Shown here one piece after another: positions 31,815-42,165 of a stretch of 56,300 nucleotides of DNA. A model generated the notes under the pieces. It searched no databases. It worked only from the letters and a program-made list of their open reading frames with translations, and was not told the origin of the DNA. The first letter of the stretch is position 1; every line of letters begins with the position of its first letter. Made by a program: the position numbers and the translations under genes. Origin of the DNA: Gulosibacter sp. 10 (GTDB lineage: Bacteria; Actinomycetota; Actinomycetes; Actinomycetales; Microbacteriaceae); contig NZ_FUIC01000029.1 in the NCBI RefSeq assembly GCF_900163695.1, positions 1 to 56,300 on the forward strand, read 5' to 3'.

Positions 31815-33161
31815 TCAGCGGCGTCCCATACCGACGTACGTCCAGCCGGCGGCGCGCCAGGTGGCCGCGTCGAGGCAGTTGCGGCCGTCGACGACGAGCG
31901 GATGCGCAACCCGCTCGCGCACCTCGGCCGGGTCCAGCGACCGGAACTGCGGCCACTCGGTGAGCACCATGACGGCGTCCGCGTCGGCCGTCGCCTCCGC
32001 CGCCGAGTCAACGACCTCGCATCCCGTGCCCAGCCTCCGCACCGCGTCGGCCGCCTCGGGATCGGCGATGCGCACCCGCGCGCCCAGGCGCGCCAGCGTG
32101 CGCGCCACGTCGAGGGCCGGGGAGTCACGGATGTCGTCGCTGTCGGGCTTGAACGCGGCGCCGAGCACCGCGATCCGCGCCCCCTCGAGCGGCCCGTCGA
32201 GGCGGGCGCGGAGCAGCTCGATCACCCGCGTGCGCTGGCGCGTGTTCAGCGCGTCGACGTCCCGCAGGAAGTCGAGCGACTCCCCCGCCCCGAGCTCCTC
32301 GGCCCGGGCCGCGAAGGCGCGGATGTCCTTCGGCAGGCAGCCGCCGCCGAAGCCGATGCCGGCGCGCAGGAACTTCCGGCCGATGCGGTCGTCGTGGCCG
32401 ATGGCCTCGGCGAGCGTCGCGACGTCGGCGCCGGTCGCGTCGCACAGCTCGGCCATCGCGTTGATGAACGAGATCTTCGTCGCGAGGAAGGCGTTCGCGG
32501 AGGTCTTCACGAGCTCGGCGGTCGCGTAGTCGGCGACCACCTTCGGCGTCTCGCGCGAGAGCAGCTCCGCGTAGACCTCGTCGAGCGAGCGCTCCGCCCG
32601 CCGCGCGGCCTCCGGATCCGGGTCGAGCCCGTACACGAGGCGGTCCGGGCTGAGGGTGTCCTGCACCGCGAAGCCCTCGCGCAGGAACTCGGGGTTCCAC
32701 GCGAGCCCGATCCCGGCGGGGCGCAGCCGCTCGGCGAGCGCCGCCGCCGTGCCCACCGGCACCGTCGACTTGCCGACCACGAGCGGGCCGTCCTCCCCGG
32801 GCCCCCGCGCAGCGCCTCCGTGCCCCGACAGCGCGGCCAGCAGCGAGTCCGCCGCCGCCTCGATGAATCGCAGATCGGCCGCATCCCCGCCCTCGACCTG
32901 GGGCGTGCCCACGGCGATGAAGTGCACCTCGGCATCCGCGGCCTCGGCGTAGTCGGTGCTGAAGCGCAGCCGCCCGGACTCCACCCCGCGCCGCAGCAGC
33001 TCCGCGAGGCCCGGCTCGAAGAAGGGCGCCCGCCCCGCCGCGAGCGCGGCGATGCGATCGGCGTCCGTGTCGATGCCCACCACCGAGTGGCCGAGCTCCG
33101 CCATGCAGGCCGCGTGCACCGCGCCGAGATAACCGCAGCCGACGACTGAGATCCGCTTCAT
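31815..33161 (-). CDS. ugd: UDP-glucose 6-dehydrogenase
   Basis: 448 residues, full length. N-terminal NAD-binding MKRISVVGCGYLGAVHAACM, then VGTPQ, KSTVPVGTA and NPEFLREGFAV, the catalytic Cys in GIGFGGGCLPKDIRAFA (about residue 275), and the C-terminal FKPDSDDIRDSPALDVA. It oxidises UDP-glucose to UDP-glucuronate, a precursor for acidic surface polysaccharide. The ATG start follows GGAAGACGGAAACG. The five-gene acyltransferase array starts divergently 173 nt away, which suggests that both serve the same envelope glycan (inference). Confidence 0.94.
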   Translation of the reverse strand: MKRISVVGCGYLGAVHAACMAELGHSVVGIDTDADRIAALAAGRAPFFEPGLAELLRRGVESGRLRFSTDYAEAADAEVHFIAVGTPQVEGGDAADLRFIEAAADSLLAALSGHGGAARGPGEDGPLVVGKSTVPVGTAAALAERLRPAGIGLAWNPEFLREGFAVQDTLSPDRLVYGLDPDPEAARRAERSLDEVYAELLSRETPKVVADYATAELVKTSANAFLATKISFINAMAELCDATGADVATLAEAIGHDDRIGRKFLRAGIGFGGGCLPKDIRAFAARAEELGAGESLDFLRDVDALNTRQRTRVIELLRARLDGPLEGARIAVLGAAFKPDSDDIRDSPALDVARTLARLGARVRIADPEAADAVRRLGTGCEVVDSAAEATADADAVMVLTEWPQFRSLDPAEVRERVAHPLVVDGRNCLDAATWRAAGWTYVGMGRR

Positions 33162-33251
33162 ATCGTTTCCGTCTTCCTTCGCACTCGCAGGGCCCGCTCC
33201 GCGGCGGACGCGTCCGGACAGGCAACCGCACCAAATTGAACGGAAGCCAAA

Positions 33252-33281
33252 TCGACGCGCCGGGCTCCGGCCGCGTAGACT
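33252..33281 (+). promoter_or_regulatory. Candidate promoter of the acyltransferase array
   Basis: TCGACG (33252-33257) and TAGACT (33276-33281) are 18 nt apart and precede the first acyltransferase ATG by 53 nt. The same TAGACT box is seen before wzm and rmlC. Confidence 0.35.
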
Positions 33282-33334
33282 GGCACGCTGATCCATGTCA
33301 GGACGCCTGACCCGTACGACCACGAGAGAGGCGG

Positions 33335-35461
33335 ATGGCTACTCCGCGATCGGGTTTCATCCCGGAGATACAGGGGCTGCGCACCATCGCGCTCCTGCTC
33401 GTGGCGACCTTCCACATCTGGTTCGACCGGGTCTCGGGCGGCGTCGATGTGTTCCTCCTCGTCTCAGCCTATCTGCTGACCCGCTCGCTCACCGCGCGGG
33501 CCGAGCGGGGCGTCCGCACCCGGCCCGTCGAGTTCCTCGTGAACAAGTTCGCCCGGCTCCTGCCCGCGGCCGCGACCACGATCGCGCTCGTCGTGCTGGC
33601 CGGGCTCGTGCTCATGCCCCTCGCGATGCGCAGCGGGCTCCTCGGCGACTCCCTCGCAGCGCTGCTCTACGGCGAGAACTTCCGCCTCCAGGCCGCCCAG
33701 GTCGACTACTTCCAGGAGGCCGGATCGGTCGCGAGCCCGCTCCAGCACTTCTGGTCCCTCGCGATCCAGGGCCAGGTCTTCGTGCTCTGGGCCGTGCTGC
33801 ACCTCCTCGGCGAGCTCGCCGCGCGCGCCTGCGGGCGCGACCTGCGCGCGGTGCTCGCCGTCGGCTTCGGCGCGATCTTCGCCGGCTCGCTCGCCTACTC
33901 GGTCTGGCTCACGGACGCGAACCAGACCCTCGCCTACTTCGACACCGGCGCGCGCCTGTGGGAGTTCGCGGCCGGCTCGCTGCTCGCGCTCGCGCATCCG
34001 CTGCTGCGCCTCCCCGCCCGCCTGCGCGCCGGGATGAGCTGGCTCGGCCTCGCGGGCATCCTCACCGGCGGCGTCCTGCTGCCGGTCGAGTCGAGCTTCC
34101 CCGGCTACATCGCGCTGTGGCCGGTGCTCTCCGCCGCGCTCGTCATCCTCGGCGCCGGCACGGGCACTGCGGATTCGCGGCCCGCCGGGGCCGGGAGGCT
34201 GCTGGCCAGGCCCCTGCTCACCACCATCGGCGGCTACACCTACGCGCTCTACCTCGTCCACTGGCCGGTGCTCGTCTTCTACCTGCTCGCCTCCGGCGCG
34301 AGCCGCCCGGGCCCCGTCGCCGGCACGCTGCTGCTCCTCCTCTCCGGCGTGCTCAGCGTGCTCGTCCATCACCTCGTGGAGCGCCCCGTCTCGGCCTTCC
34401 TCGCGCGCCGCCGCGAGCGGGAGCCCGCCCCGGACGGCCGGCTGAAGCCGGCGCGCAGGCCCGTGTCGTCCAGGCCCGCGTCGTCCAGACCTGCGACCCG
34501 GCCCGCGCTCGCGGTCGGCGCGTTCCTCGCGGCCGGCGTCGTGCTCGTCGGCTCCGCGGGCCTCGTCACCGAGCAGCGGCTCCGCGAGGCGGAGGAGAAC
34601 GCGGTGGCGATCGATTACGCGGCGCTGGGCGCCAACTCCGCCGAGACGCTCGACTTCGACCCGGGCCAGGAGCACGCCGCCGCCGGCGACTGGACCCGGC
34701 CCGGCAACGACTGCGCCCCGGACGACCCCTACGCGAGCCACCGCTGCTTCCTCTTCCCCGTCGCCGAGGGCGAGGAGGTCGAGCGCGACATCCTGCTCGT
34801 CGGCAGCTCCCACGCGAACCAGCTCGCCGGCACGCTGCTCGAGACCGTCGCGCGCCAGCCCGACTGGTCCATGCGCACCTACTTCGCCGCGGACTGCCAC
34901 TACGCCTACTCGCAGCAGGCCGACGCCACCGAGGAGTGCATCGGCACGTGGGAGGCCGCGAGCCGCTACGTCGTGGAGCAGCAGCCCGACCTCGTCATCG
35001 TGATCGGCACGCATTCCGAGGCCGCCGGCGACATCCCCGCCGAGGGGCTCGACCTGTGGCTGCAGGACATGCAGTCGCACTCGCCCGACTCCCAGTTCGT
35101 CGCGGTGCGCGACAACCCCCGCTTCGAGGACTCGATGTTCGAGTGCGGCCAGCTGCGCGGCTTCGACGACATCGGCTGCCTGCGCCCCTACCCCGGCGGC
35201 GAGATCGACGAGTGGCGCGAGCACCTCGAGTCGCTCGACGTGACCTGGGCGGACCTCAACGGCGGCATCTGCACGGAGGGCGTGTGCGCCCCCATCCGCG
35301 GCGGCCTGTTCACCTACATGGACACGAACCACCTCACCGACTCGTTCACCCGCTCGCTCTCGCAGCTGCTCGCCGACCAGCTCGTGGAGCGCATCGAGTG
35401 GTGGCCAGTCGACGCGTACGCGGGCGAGTACGATGACCGGATCATCCGCGACCAGACCTAG
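33335..35461 (+). CDS. AT3-SGNH membrane acyltransferase, array member 1
   Basis: 708 residues. The N-terminal acyltransferase-3 (OafA/YrhL) domain has ten or so helices and the R-x10-H motif in QGLRTIALLLVATFHIW (about residues 12-27), then VSGGVDVFLLVSAYLLTRSL and HFWSLAIQGQVFVLW. A final helix leads to an extracytoplasmic SGNH hydrolase-like domain with block I LVGSSHANQ (about 490) and the terminal D/H block MDTNHLTDSF (about 663). Such fusions acylate, usually acetylate, cell-surface glycans. Members 1-3 are more like each other than like 4-5. The ATG follows GAGAGAGG; member 2 begins 7 nt after the stop. Confidence 0.9.
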   Translation: MATPRSGFIPEIQGLRTIALLLVATFHIWFDRVSGGVDVFLLVSAYLLTRSLTARAERGVRTRPVEFLVNKFARLLPAAATTIALVVLAGLVLMPLAMRSGLLGDSLAALLYGENFRLQAAQVDYFQEAGSVASPLQHFWSLAIQGQVFVLWAVLHLLGELAARACGRDLRAVLAVGFGAIFAGSLAYSVWLTDANQTLAYFDTGARLWEFAAGSLLALAHPLLRLPARLRAGMSWLGLAGILTGGVLLPVESSFPGYIALWPVLSAALVILGAGTGTADSRPAGAGRLLARPLLTTIGGYTYALYLVHWPVLVFYLLASGASRPGPVAGTLLLLLSGVLSVLVHHLVERPVSAFLARRREREPAPDGRLKPARRPVSSRPASSRPATRPALAVGAFLAAGVVLVGSAGLVTEQRLREAEENAVAIDYAALGANSAETLDFDPGQEHAAAGDWTRPGNDCAPDDPYASHRCFLFPVAEGEEVERDILLVGSSHANQLAGTLLETVARQPDWSMRTYFAADCHYAYSQQADATEECIGTWEAASRYVVEQQPDLVIVIGTHSEAAGDIPAEGLDLWLQDMQSHSPDSQFVAVRDNPRFEDSMFECGQLRGFDDIGCLRPYPGGEIDEWREHLESLDVTWADLNGGICTEGVCAPIRGGLFTYMDTNHLTDSFTRSLSQLLADQLVERIEWWPVDAYAGEYDDRIIRDQT

Positions 35462-35468
35462 GAGCCCG

Positions 35469-37613
35469 ATGACGCGCGCCGAACGACGCAGCATCGAACG
35501 CCCGGGCGCGGCCCCGCGGCCTGCGGCCGGCGACGCCCCGTCGGGGTTCATCCCCGAGATCCAGGGGCTGCGGACCGTCGCGCTGCTCATGGTCGCGACC
35601 TTCCACATCTGGTTCGGCAAGGTCTCGGGCGGCGTGGACATCTTCCTGCTCGTCTCGGCCTACCTGATGACCCGCTCGCTCACCGCGCGCAGCGAGCGCG
35701 GCGCACTCACCCGGCCGGTCTCGTACCTCATCCGCAAGTTCTCGCGGCTGCTGCCCGCCGCCGTGGCCGCCATCGCGCTCACGCTCGTGGCGGTGTTCGC
35801 GCTCATGCCGCCGAACCTGTGGCAGGGCTCGCTCAGCGACGCGGTGCACTCGCTCTTCTACGTGGAGAACCTGCGGCTGCAGGACGCCGCCGTCAACTAC
35901 TTCGACGCCGACCACTCCTCCGCGAGCCCCTTCCAGCACTTCTGGTCGCTCTCGGTGCAGGGGCAGGTCTTCATCCTCTTCGCCCTGCTGCACCTCGTCG
36001 GCGACCTCCTCGCCCGCGCGCTCAAGCGGCCCGTGCGCGGGGTGCTGCTCGGGATGTTCGGGCTCGTCGCGGTCGGCTCCTTCGCCTACTCGGTGTGGCT
36101 CACCGATCAGAACCAGGCCTACGCCTACTTCGACACGGGTGCGCGCCTATGGGAGTTCGCGGTGGGCTCGCTGCTCGCGCTCGTGCATCCGCGGCTGCGG
36201 CTCCCGGCCGCCTTCCGCGCCTGGGCCTCGTGGATCGGCGTGGCCGCGATGCTCGCGTGCGGCTTCGTGCTGCCCGTCGAGTCGAGCTTCCCCGGCTGGG
36301 CCGCGCTGTGGCCGGTCGCGGCGGCGGCGCTCGTGATCATCTCGGCCGGCGAGCCGACCCGGCGGGGCGCGGACCGGGTGCTCGCCCACGGCGTGCTCAA
36401 CACGCTCGGCGGCTACACCTACGCGCTCTACCTCACCCACTGGCCCGTGCTCGTACTCTTCCTGTGGCTCTCCGGCACCGAGCAGGCGAACTGGTGGCAG
36501 GGGCTGCTCGTGCTCGCCGCCTCCGGCGCGCTGAGCCTGCTCATCGCCCGCGGCGTCGAGCAGCCCATGGCGGCCTGGCTGCGGCGGGACCGCCCCGCGA
36601 AGCCGCGCTGGCTGCCGCAGGTCGGCTGGCGCAGCCCCCTCGCCGTGCTCCTCAGCGCGGGCCTCGTGCTCGGCCTCGCGGGCGCGGGCGGGGCCGTGCT
36701 GCAGCAGCGGCTCGAGCAGGACGCCGCCTCGGCGGAGGGGCTCGCCCTCTCCGAGCTCGGCGCCAACGCGGACCCCGCGCGGCCGATCGTCTCCGAGCCG
36801 GTGCCGGCGCAGAGCCTCGTCGAGGACGACTGGGTCTCCCCGGGGCCGGACTGCGGCGCGAACGATCCCTACCGCACCCCGCTCTGCTACGAGATCCCGG
36901 CCGTCGACGGCGAGGCCGAGCACTCGATCTACGCGATCGGCAGCTCCCACTCCACCCAGTTCAACGGCACGCTGCTCGAGGCCGTGAACCGGCACCCCGA
37001 GTGGTCCTTCCGCTCGCAGGTCTCCCCCGGCTGCTACTACACGACCCGCCACGACGTGGGCGCCGGATGCGCCGAGCTGTGGGACCGGGCGGCCGAGTAC
37101 ATCGCCGAGGAGCAGCCCGACCTCGTCGTGCTGTTCGGCACGCAGACCTATCACGAGTTCGAGCTCACCCAGCCCGACCTCATCGAATGGATCGAGGCCG
37201 GCACGGCCGCCTCGCCCGGCACCCGGTTCGTCGTCGTCCGCGACAACCCGCGCGTGCCGTTCTCCCCCTTCGAGTGCGCCTCGATGCACGGCTACGACAG
37301 CGAGGAGTGCGTCTTCCGCTACGAGACGAGCACCGACCCCGGCTACATCACCGCGATCGAGGAGACCGGCGCGATCTGGGTGGATCTCAACGACTCCATC
37401 TGCCCCGGCCGCGAATGCCGGCCCTCGCGCGGGGGCATCGTGACCTACCTCGACGACAGCCACCTCACCGGCACCTACGCCCGCTCGCTCGCGCAGAAGT
37501 TCACGAACGCGATCGCCGACGAGGTCGAGTGGTGGCCCGAGCGGGTCTACGAGGAGGGCGAGTACGTGGACCGCGCGGGCAACCACGACGTGCTCGAGGA
37601 CCTCAACAAGTAG
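35469..37613 (+). CDS. AT3-SGNH membrane acyltransferase, array member 2
   Basis: 714 residues, same two-domain architecture as member 1. R-x10-H motif in IQGLRTVALLMVATFHIW; HFWSLSVQGQVFILF in the membrane domain; SGNH block I IGSSHSTQ (about residue 491), the RDNPR motif and the terminal LDDSHLTGTY (about 660). The C-terminal domain has an ICPGRECRP Cys pair likely to form a disulfide outside the cell. The ATG at 35469 follows AGGAG with a 4-nt gap; an upstream ATG at 35433 overlaps member 1 and is less likely. Substrate is unknown. Confidence 0.9.
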   Translation: MTRAERRSIERPGAAPRPAAGDAPSGFIPEIQGLRTVALLMVATFHIWFGKVSGGVDIFLLVSAYLMTRSLTARSERGALTRPVSYLIRKFSRLLPAAVAAIALTLVAVFALMPPNLWQGSLSDAVHSLFYVENLRLQDAAVNYFDADHSSASPFQHFWSLSVQGQVFILFALLHLVGDLLARALKRPVRGVLLGMFGLVAVGSFAYSVWLTDQNQAYAYFDTGARLWEFAVGSLLALVHPRLRLPAAFRAWASWIGVAAMLACGFVLPVESSFPGWAALWPVAAAALVIISAGEPTRRGADRVLAHGVLNTLGGYTYALYLTHWPVLVLFLWLSGTEQANWWQGLLVLAASGALSLLIARGVEQPMAAWLRRDRPAKPRWLPQVGWRSPLAVLLSAGLVLGLAGAGGAVLQQRLEQDAASAEGLALSELGANADPARPIVSEPVPAQSLVEDDWVSPGPDCGANDPYRTPLCYEIPAVDGEAEHSIYAIGSSHSTQFNGTLLEAVNRHPEWSFRSQVSPGCYYTTRHDVGAGCAELWDRAAEYIAEEQPDLVVLFGTQTYHEFELTQPDLIEWIEAGTAASPGTRFVVVRDNPRVPFSPFECASMHGYDSEECVFRYETSTDPGYITAIEETGAIWVDLNDSICPGRECRPSRGGIVTYLDDSHLTGTYARSLAQKFTNAIADEVEWWPERVYEEGEYVDRAGNHDVLEDLNK

Positions 37614-37622
37614 CCCGCGGCC

Positions 37623-39788
37623 ATGAGCAGTCCGACCGCGAACGGCGCGAAGACCGGCTACCTGCCCGAGGTGCAGGGGCTGCGCACCGTCGCGCTCGGT
37701 CTGGTCGCCGTCTTCCACGTCTGGTTCGGCCGGGTCTCGGGCGGCGTGGACGTGTTCTTCGTCGTCTCCGCCTACCTCATGACGCGCTCGCTCGCGGCGC
37801 GCGCCGAGGCGGGGCGCATCACGCGGCCTGTCGAGCATCTGCTCGGCAAGTTCGCGCGGCTGCTGCCCGCGGCGGCCGCCGCGATCGTGCTCATCCTGCT
37901 CGCCGTGTGCCTGCTCGAGCCCGTGCCGCTGTGGGAGCAGCACCTCGAGGCCGCGCGGGCCTCGCTGCTCTACGTCGAGAACCGCGAGCTGCAGCTCGCC
38001 TCGGCCGACTACCTCGACCCCGGCCCCGCCGGCCCGAGCCCCTTCCAGCACTTCTGGTCGCTCTCGGTGCAGGGCCAGGCCTTCGTCGTGTGGGCGCTGC
38101 TGCACTGCCTCGGCGACCTCGCGGCGAGAGTCCTCGGCCTGCCCGTGCGCCGCGTGCTGCTCGGCGTCTTCGCGCTCATCGGCGCCCTCTCATTCGGCTA
38201 CGCCCTGCACCTCGTCGCCGTGGACCAGTCGTTCGCGTACTTCGACACCGCCGCGCGGCTGTGGGAGTTCGCGGCCGGCTCGCTGCTCGCGCTCGCGCAG
38301 CACCGGCTGCGCCTGCCCGCCGCGCTGCGGGCGGGATGCGGCTGGCTCGGCCTGCTCGCGATCCTCGCGTGCGGCTTCGCGCTGCCCGTCGAGTCGAGCT
38401 TTCCCGGCTGGGCCGCGCTGTGGCCCGTGCTCGCCTCGCTGCTCGTGATCCTCGCGGCCGCGGCGCCCGGCGCTCCGCCGACGGGGGCGGGGCGGCTGCT
38501 CGCGCATCCGCTGCTCGCCGCGGCCGGCCGGTACACGTACGCGCTCTACCTGCTGCACTGGCCGGTGCTCGTGCTCTCGCTCTCGGCCCTCGGGATCGAC
38601 CGCGCCGACTGGCTGCTCGGCACCGCCGTCCTCGTCGTCTCGGCCCTGCTCTCGGTGCTCCTCGCCCGCGGCGTCGAGCAGCCCGTGCTGCGATGGCTGC
38701 GGCGGACCCGGCACGACGCCGCGACCGGGCGCGGCGGCGGGCGGCGCGGGGCGGCGGGGCTCCGCGGGATGCTCCGCGCCTTCCTCCGCCGCAATCGGCG
38801 GCCGGGCATCGCCGTCCTGCTGCTGCTCGCGATGGGATTCGGGGCGGTCGGCGCCGCGGGCGGGATCGGGCAGGCGCGGCTCGACGGGGTGCGGGCCGAG
38901 TACGCGGCGCTCGACATCCCCTCCCTCGGGGCGAACGCCGCGGGCGGGGCCGCGAGCGCCGACCCGCCCGCCGAGCTCCTCGACTACGTGCGCAAGGACA
39001 CCTCCGTGCCGGGCGAGCGCTGCGCGGAGGGCGCCCCGCACGCCGCCGAGCTGTGCTTCGACCTGCCCCCGCTGGACGGCGCCGAGCCCGACCGCACGAT
39101 CCTCGCGCTCGGCAACTCGCACTCGATCCAGTTCAACGGCGCCCTGCTCGAGGCGGTCGAGCGGCAGCCGACCTGGGCGCTGCACACCCGCGGCGCGTGG
39201 TCCTGCACGATCGAGACCGCGCAGGAGCGGGGCGGCGCCTGCGTCGAGCTGTGGCCGACCGCGCTCGACTGGATCGAGGAGCACCGCCCCGACGCGGTCG
39301 TGCTGTTCGGCACGCAGTCCACGCTCACGCAGGAGCTGTCGCAGTGGGGACTGCTCGAGTGGATCGAGGAGGCGCGCGAGCGCTCGCCGGGAACCGAGTT
39401 CGTGGCGGTGCGCGACAATCCGCGCTTCGACCGCGATCCGGCCGCCTGCGCCGGCGAGTTCGGCCCCTTCGCGAGCGGCTGCCTCGAGGCGCCCGTGGAC
39501 GCGCTCGACCCCGAGTTCGTGGCGGCGCTCGAGGCCGCCGGCGTGATCTGGGTGGACCTGCAGGACGCGATCTGCCCGGACGGCGTGTGCGCGCCCGCGC
39601 AGGGCGGTCTGTGGGTGTTCCAGGACGACAACCACCTCACCGACACGTACGCGCGCTCCCTCGCCCAGCGGTTCGCCGAGCAGGTGCATCCCCGCCTCGA
39701 GTGGTGGCCCGAGGAGGTCTACTCGAGCGGCGAGCTCGTCGACCGCTCGCCGCCCGGGGACATCCTCGAGCACACGGAGGAGGACTAG
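37623..39788 (+). CDS. AT3-SGNH membrane acyltransferase, array member 3
   Basis: 721 residues. R-x10-H in VQGLRTVALGLVAVFHVW, then VSGGVDVFFVVSAYLMTRSL and HFWSLSVQGQAFVVW. The loop between membrane and SGNH domains is Arg/Gly-rich. SGNH block I is LGNSHSIQ (about residue 497), with RDNPRF and the ending QDDNHLTDTY (about 667). The Cys pair ICPDGVC is conserved. It starts 9 nt after member 2. The ATG lacks a strong ribosome binding site, so coupled translation is likely. Confidence 0.9.
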   Translation: MSSPTANGAKTGYLPEVQGLRTVALGLVAVFHVWFGRVSGGVDVFFVVSAYLMTRSLAARAEAGRITRPVEHLLGKFARLLPAAAAAIVLILLAVCLLEPVPLWEQHLEAARASLLYVENRELQLASADYLDPGPAGPSPFQHFWSLSVQGQAFVVWALLHCLGDLAARVLGLPVRRVLLGVFALIGALSFGYALHLVAVDQSFAYFDTAARLWEFAAGSLLALAQHRLRLPAALRAGCGWLGLLAILACGFALPVESSFPGWAALWPVLASLLVILAAAAPGAPPTGAGRLLAHPLLAAAGRYTYALYLLHWPVLVLSLSALGIDRADWLLGTAVLVVSALLSVLLARGVEQPVLRWLRRTRHDAATGRGGGRRGAAGLRGMLRAFLRRNRRPGIAVLLLLAMGFGAVGAAGGIGQARLDGVRAEYAALDIPSLGANAAGGAASADPPAELLDYVRKDTSVPGERCAEGAPHAAELCFDLPPLDGAEPDRTILALGNSHSIQFNGALLEAVERQPTWALHTRGAWSCTIETAQERGGACVELWPTALDWIEEHRPDAVVLFGTQSTLTQELSQWGLLEWIEEARERSPGTEFVAVRDNPRFDRDPAACAGEFGPFASGCLEAPVDALDPEFVAALEAAGVIWVDLQDAICPDGVCAPAQGGLWVFQDDNHLTDTYARSLAQRFAEQVHPRLEWWPEEVYSSGELVDRSPPGDILEHTEED

Positions 39789-39816
39789 CGCGCACCGCGC
39801 TCCGGACGCCGGTAGC

Positions 39817-42042
39817 ATGGCCGGGCTCATCGGTAGCATGGCCCGAGGCCGGGCGAGGAAGGCGAAGACGCGCGTGGAGAAGGTGGCGAAACCCGGGTTC
39901 ATCCCCGAGGTGCAGGGGCTGCGCACCCTCGCGCTGCTGCTCGTCGTCGTATTCCACATCTGGTTCGCCCGGGTCTCGGGCGGCGTGGACGTGTTCCTCT
40001 TCGTGTCGGCCTTCCTGCTCACCAGGTCGCTCACCGCCTCCTCCGAGGCCGGCCGGGCGCCCGAGTTCGGGCGCGCGGTGCTGCGGCGCTTCGCGCGGCT
40101 CATGCCCGTCGCGGTGGTCGTGATCGCCGCGACCCTCCTCGCCGTGTGGCTGTTCCTGCCGCGGCACACGTGGGGCGCCGTCAACTGGGACGCCTTCTAC
40201 TCGGTCCTGTACGTCGAGAACTGGCGGCTCATCCTCGAGCAGGTCGACTACTACGGCGGCACGGACGCGGCCGCGAACCCCTTCCAGCACTTCTGGTCGC
40301 TCTCGGTGCAGGGGCAGATCTTCATCCTCTGGCCGCTCGTGCACCTGCTGGGCTTCCACCTCGCCCGGCGGCTCCGGCGCGGCGTGCGCGGGGTGCTCAT
40401 CGGACTGTTCGGCGCCGTGTTCGCCACCTCCTTCGCGTGGTCGGTCTGGTACACCGCGGTCGATCAGCGCGCCGCGTACTTCGACACCGGGGCTCGGGCC
40501 TGGGAGTTCGCGGCCGGCTCGCTGCTCGCCCTCGTCCTGCCCTCCCTCCGCATCGGGCCGGCGCTGCGGCTGCTCCTCGGCTGGCTGGGCGTCGCGATGC
40601 TCGTGACCTGCGGCTTCGTGCTGCCCGTCGAGTCCACCTTCCCCGGGTTCGCCGCCCTGTGGCCCGTCGCGGCAGGCGCCCTCGTGATCCTCGCCGCGGG
40701 CGCCCCCACCCGGTTCGGCGCCGACCGGCTGCTCACGCGCCGCTGGTTCGGCGGGCTCGGCCAGTACAGCTACGCGCTCTACCTCGCCCACTGGCCCGTG
40801 CTCGTGCTCTACGAGCGGCTCGCGCGCATCGACGAGCCCTCGCTGCTCGACGGCCTGTGGATCATGGCGATCTCCGCCGCCGCGAGCGTCCTGCTCGTGC
40901 ACCTCGTCGAGCGGCCCGCGGCGCGGGCGCTCGGCAGGCACGTGCCGACGCGGCCGGGCGGTCGGGATGCGGCGCATCCGAGCAAACGGGGTGCTGCGCA
41001 TCCGAGCGGACGGAGCCCCGGGGCGCTCCGGCCGCCGCGCCGCCGGGACACCGCGGCGGCCACCGTCGTGGTCTGCCTCGCGGGCGGGCTCGTCGCGGCG
41101 GGCGGCAGCGAGCTCGCCCGCTGGGGGCTCTCCACCGCCGCGACCCAGCGCACCGAGCAGGTGCTGCTCGGCGAATCCGCGGTGGACGCGCATCTGCCGG
41201 CCACCGAGCGCGCCCCGATCGAGCTCGGGATCGGCGCCGAGGGACCGGAGCTCGACCCCGTCGACGACCCCTATCCCGGGGCGCGCGCCATGGAGTACGA
41301 GTGGTCGAGCGCGGGCTCGCCCTGCGCGGACCACCTCCCCCCGCCCGACACCCCCGGCTTCTGCTTCGAGACCGAATCGGGCGCCGCGGACGCCGGCACC
41401 GTGCTGTTCGTCGGCAACTCCCACGCGCAGCAGTTCTCGGCCATCGGCTACCAGACCGCCGCGCTCTCGGGGCGGCTCGACGTGCGGCTGCAGTCCTCCC
41501 CGGGCTGCGGCCTGCGCGAGGGCGACCTCGAGGCCGAGGGGCCGTGCGGCGAGACCTGGCGCGCGGCGCTCGGCTACATCGGGGCGGAGCGGCCCGAGTT
41601 CGTCGTGGTCGTGGGCACGATGTCGGCCGTGGCGGGCGAGGACGAGCCCATGACCGGCGTGCCCGGATGGATCGAGCGGGTGCGGGACGCCTCGCCCGAA
41701 ACGGCGGTGATCGTGCTCCGCGACAACGCCCGCTTCGAGAGCGCGCCGTACGAGTGCGGCGTCGAGCACGGCTGGGACTCGCCCGAGTGCGAGGCGCCCG
41801 TCGCGCCGCCCGTGGACCCCGCGTTCGTCGCCGAGATCGAGGCCGCCGGCGGGGTCTGGGCGGACCTGACCGAGCACATCTGCCCCGAGGGCGTGTGCCG
41901 CCCGCAGGTGGGCGAGGTCGCGGTCTGGTTCGACGACGACCACCTCACCGCCACCTTCGTGAAGACCCTCGCGCAGCACTTCGCCGACGCGATCGCCGAG
42001 CGCGTGCCGGAGTGGCCCGCGGAGCTCTACGCGCGGCCGTAG
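39817..42042 (+). CDS. AT3-SGNH membrane acyltransferase, array member 4
   Basis: 741 residues. R-x10-H in VQGLRTLALLLVVVFHIW; HFWSLSVQGQIFILWP; SGNH block I VGNSHAQQ (about residue 532) and DDDHLTATF (about 705). With member 5 it forms a second subgroup: both have longer linkers, YYGG/YYAG before the SVQGQ segment, and the ending HLTAT(F/Y)VKTL. The start is ambiguous: ATGs at 39817 and 39838 lie in a duplicated CGGTAGCATGGCC and neither has a clear ribosome binding site. The linker carries a short direct repeat (GCGCATCCGAGC twice, about 40972-41010). Confidence 0.88.
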   Translation: MAGLIGSMARGRARKAKTRVEKVAKPGFIPEVQGLRTLALLLVVVFHIWFARVSGGVDVFLFVSAFLLTRSLTASSEAGRAPEFGRAVLRRFARLMPVAVVVIAATLLAVWLFLPRHTWGAVNWDAFYSVLYVENWRLILEQVDYYGGTDAAANPFQHFWSLSVQGQIFILWPLVHLLGFHLARRLRRGVRGVLIGLFGAVFATSFAWSVWYTAVDQRAAYFDTGARAWEFAAGSLLALVLPSLRIGPALRLLLGWLGVAMLVTCGFVLPVESTFPGFAALWPVAAGALVILAAGAPTRFGADRLLTRRWFGGLGQYSYALYLAHWPVLVLYERLARIDEPSLLDGLWIMAISAAASVLLVHLVERPAARALGRHVPTRPGGRDAAHPSKRGAAHPSGRSPGALRPPRRRDTAAATVVVCLAGGLVAAGGSELARWGLSTAATQRTEQVLLGESAVDAHLPATERAPIELGIGAEGPELDPVDDPYPGARAMEYEWSSAGSPCADHLPPPDTPGFCFETESGAADAGTVLFVGNSHAQQFSAIGYQTAALSGRLDVRLQSSPGCGLREGDLEAEGPCGETWRAALGYIGAERPEFVVVVGTMSAVAGEDEPMTGVPGWIERVRDASPETAVIVLRDNARFESAPYECGVEHGWDSPECEAPVAPPVDPAFVAEIEAAGGVWADLTEHICPEGVCRPQVGEVAVWFDDDHLTATFVKTLAQHFADAIAERVPEWPAELYARP

Positions 42043-42165
42043 CGGACGGCGCCCGCCCGCCCTCGCGGCCATCCCGCGAGCGGTCGACTGGGCCGCGCGA
42101 GCGACCTACACTTATCCGGGTCCGGATCGGGGCCGACGCCCCGATGCCAGGTCCGAACGAGGAAG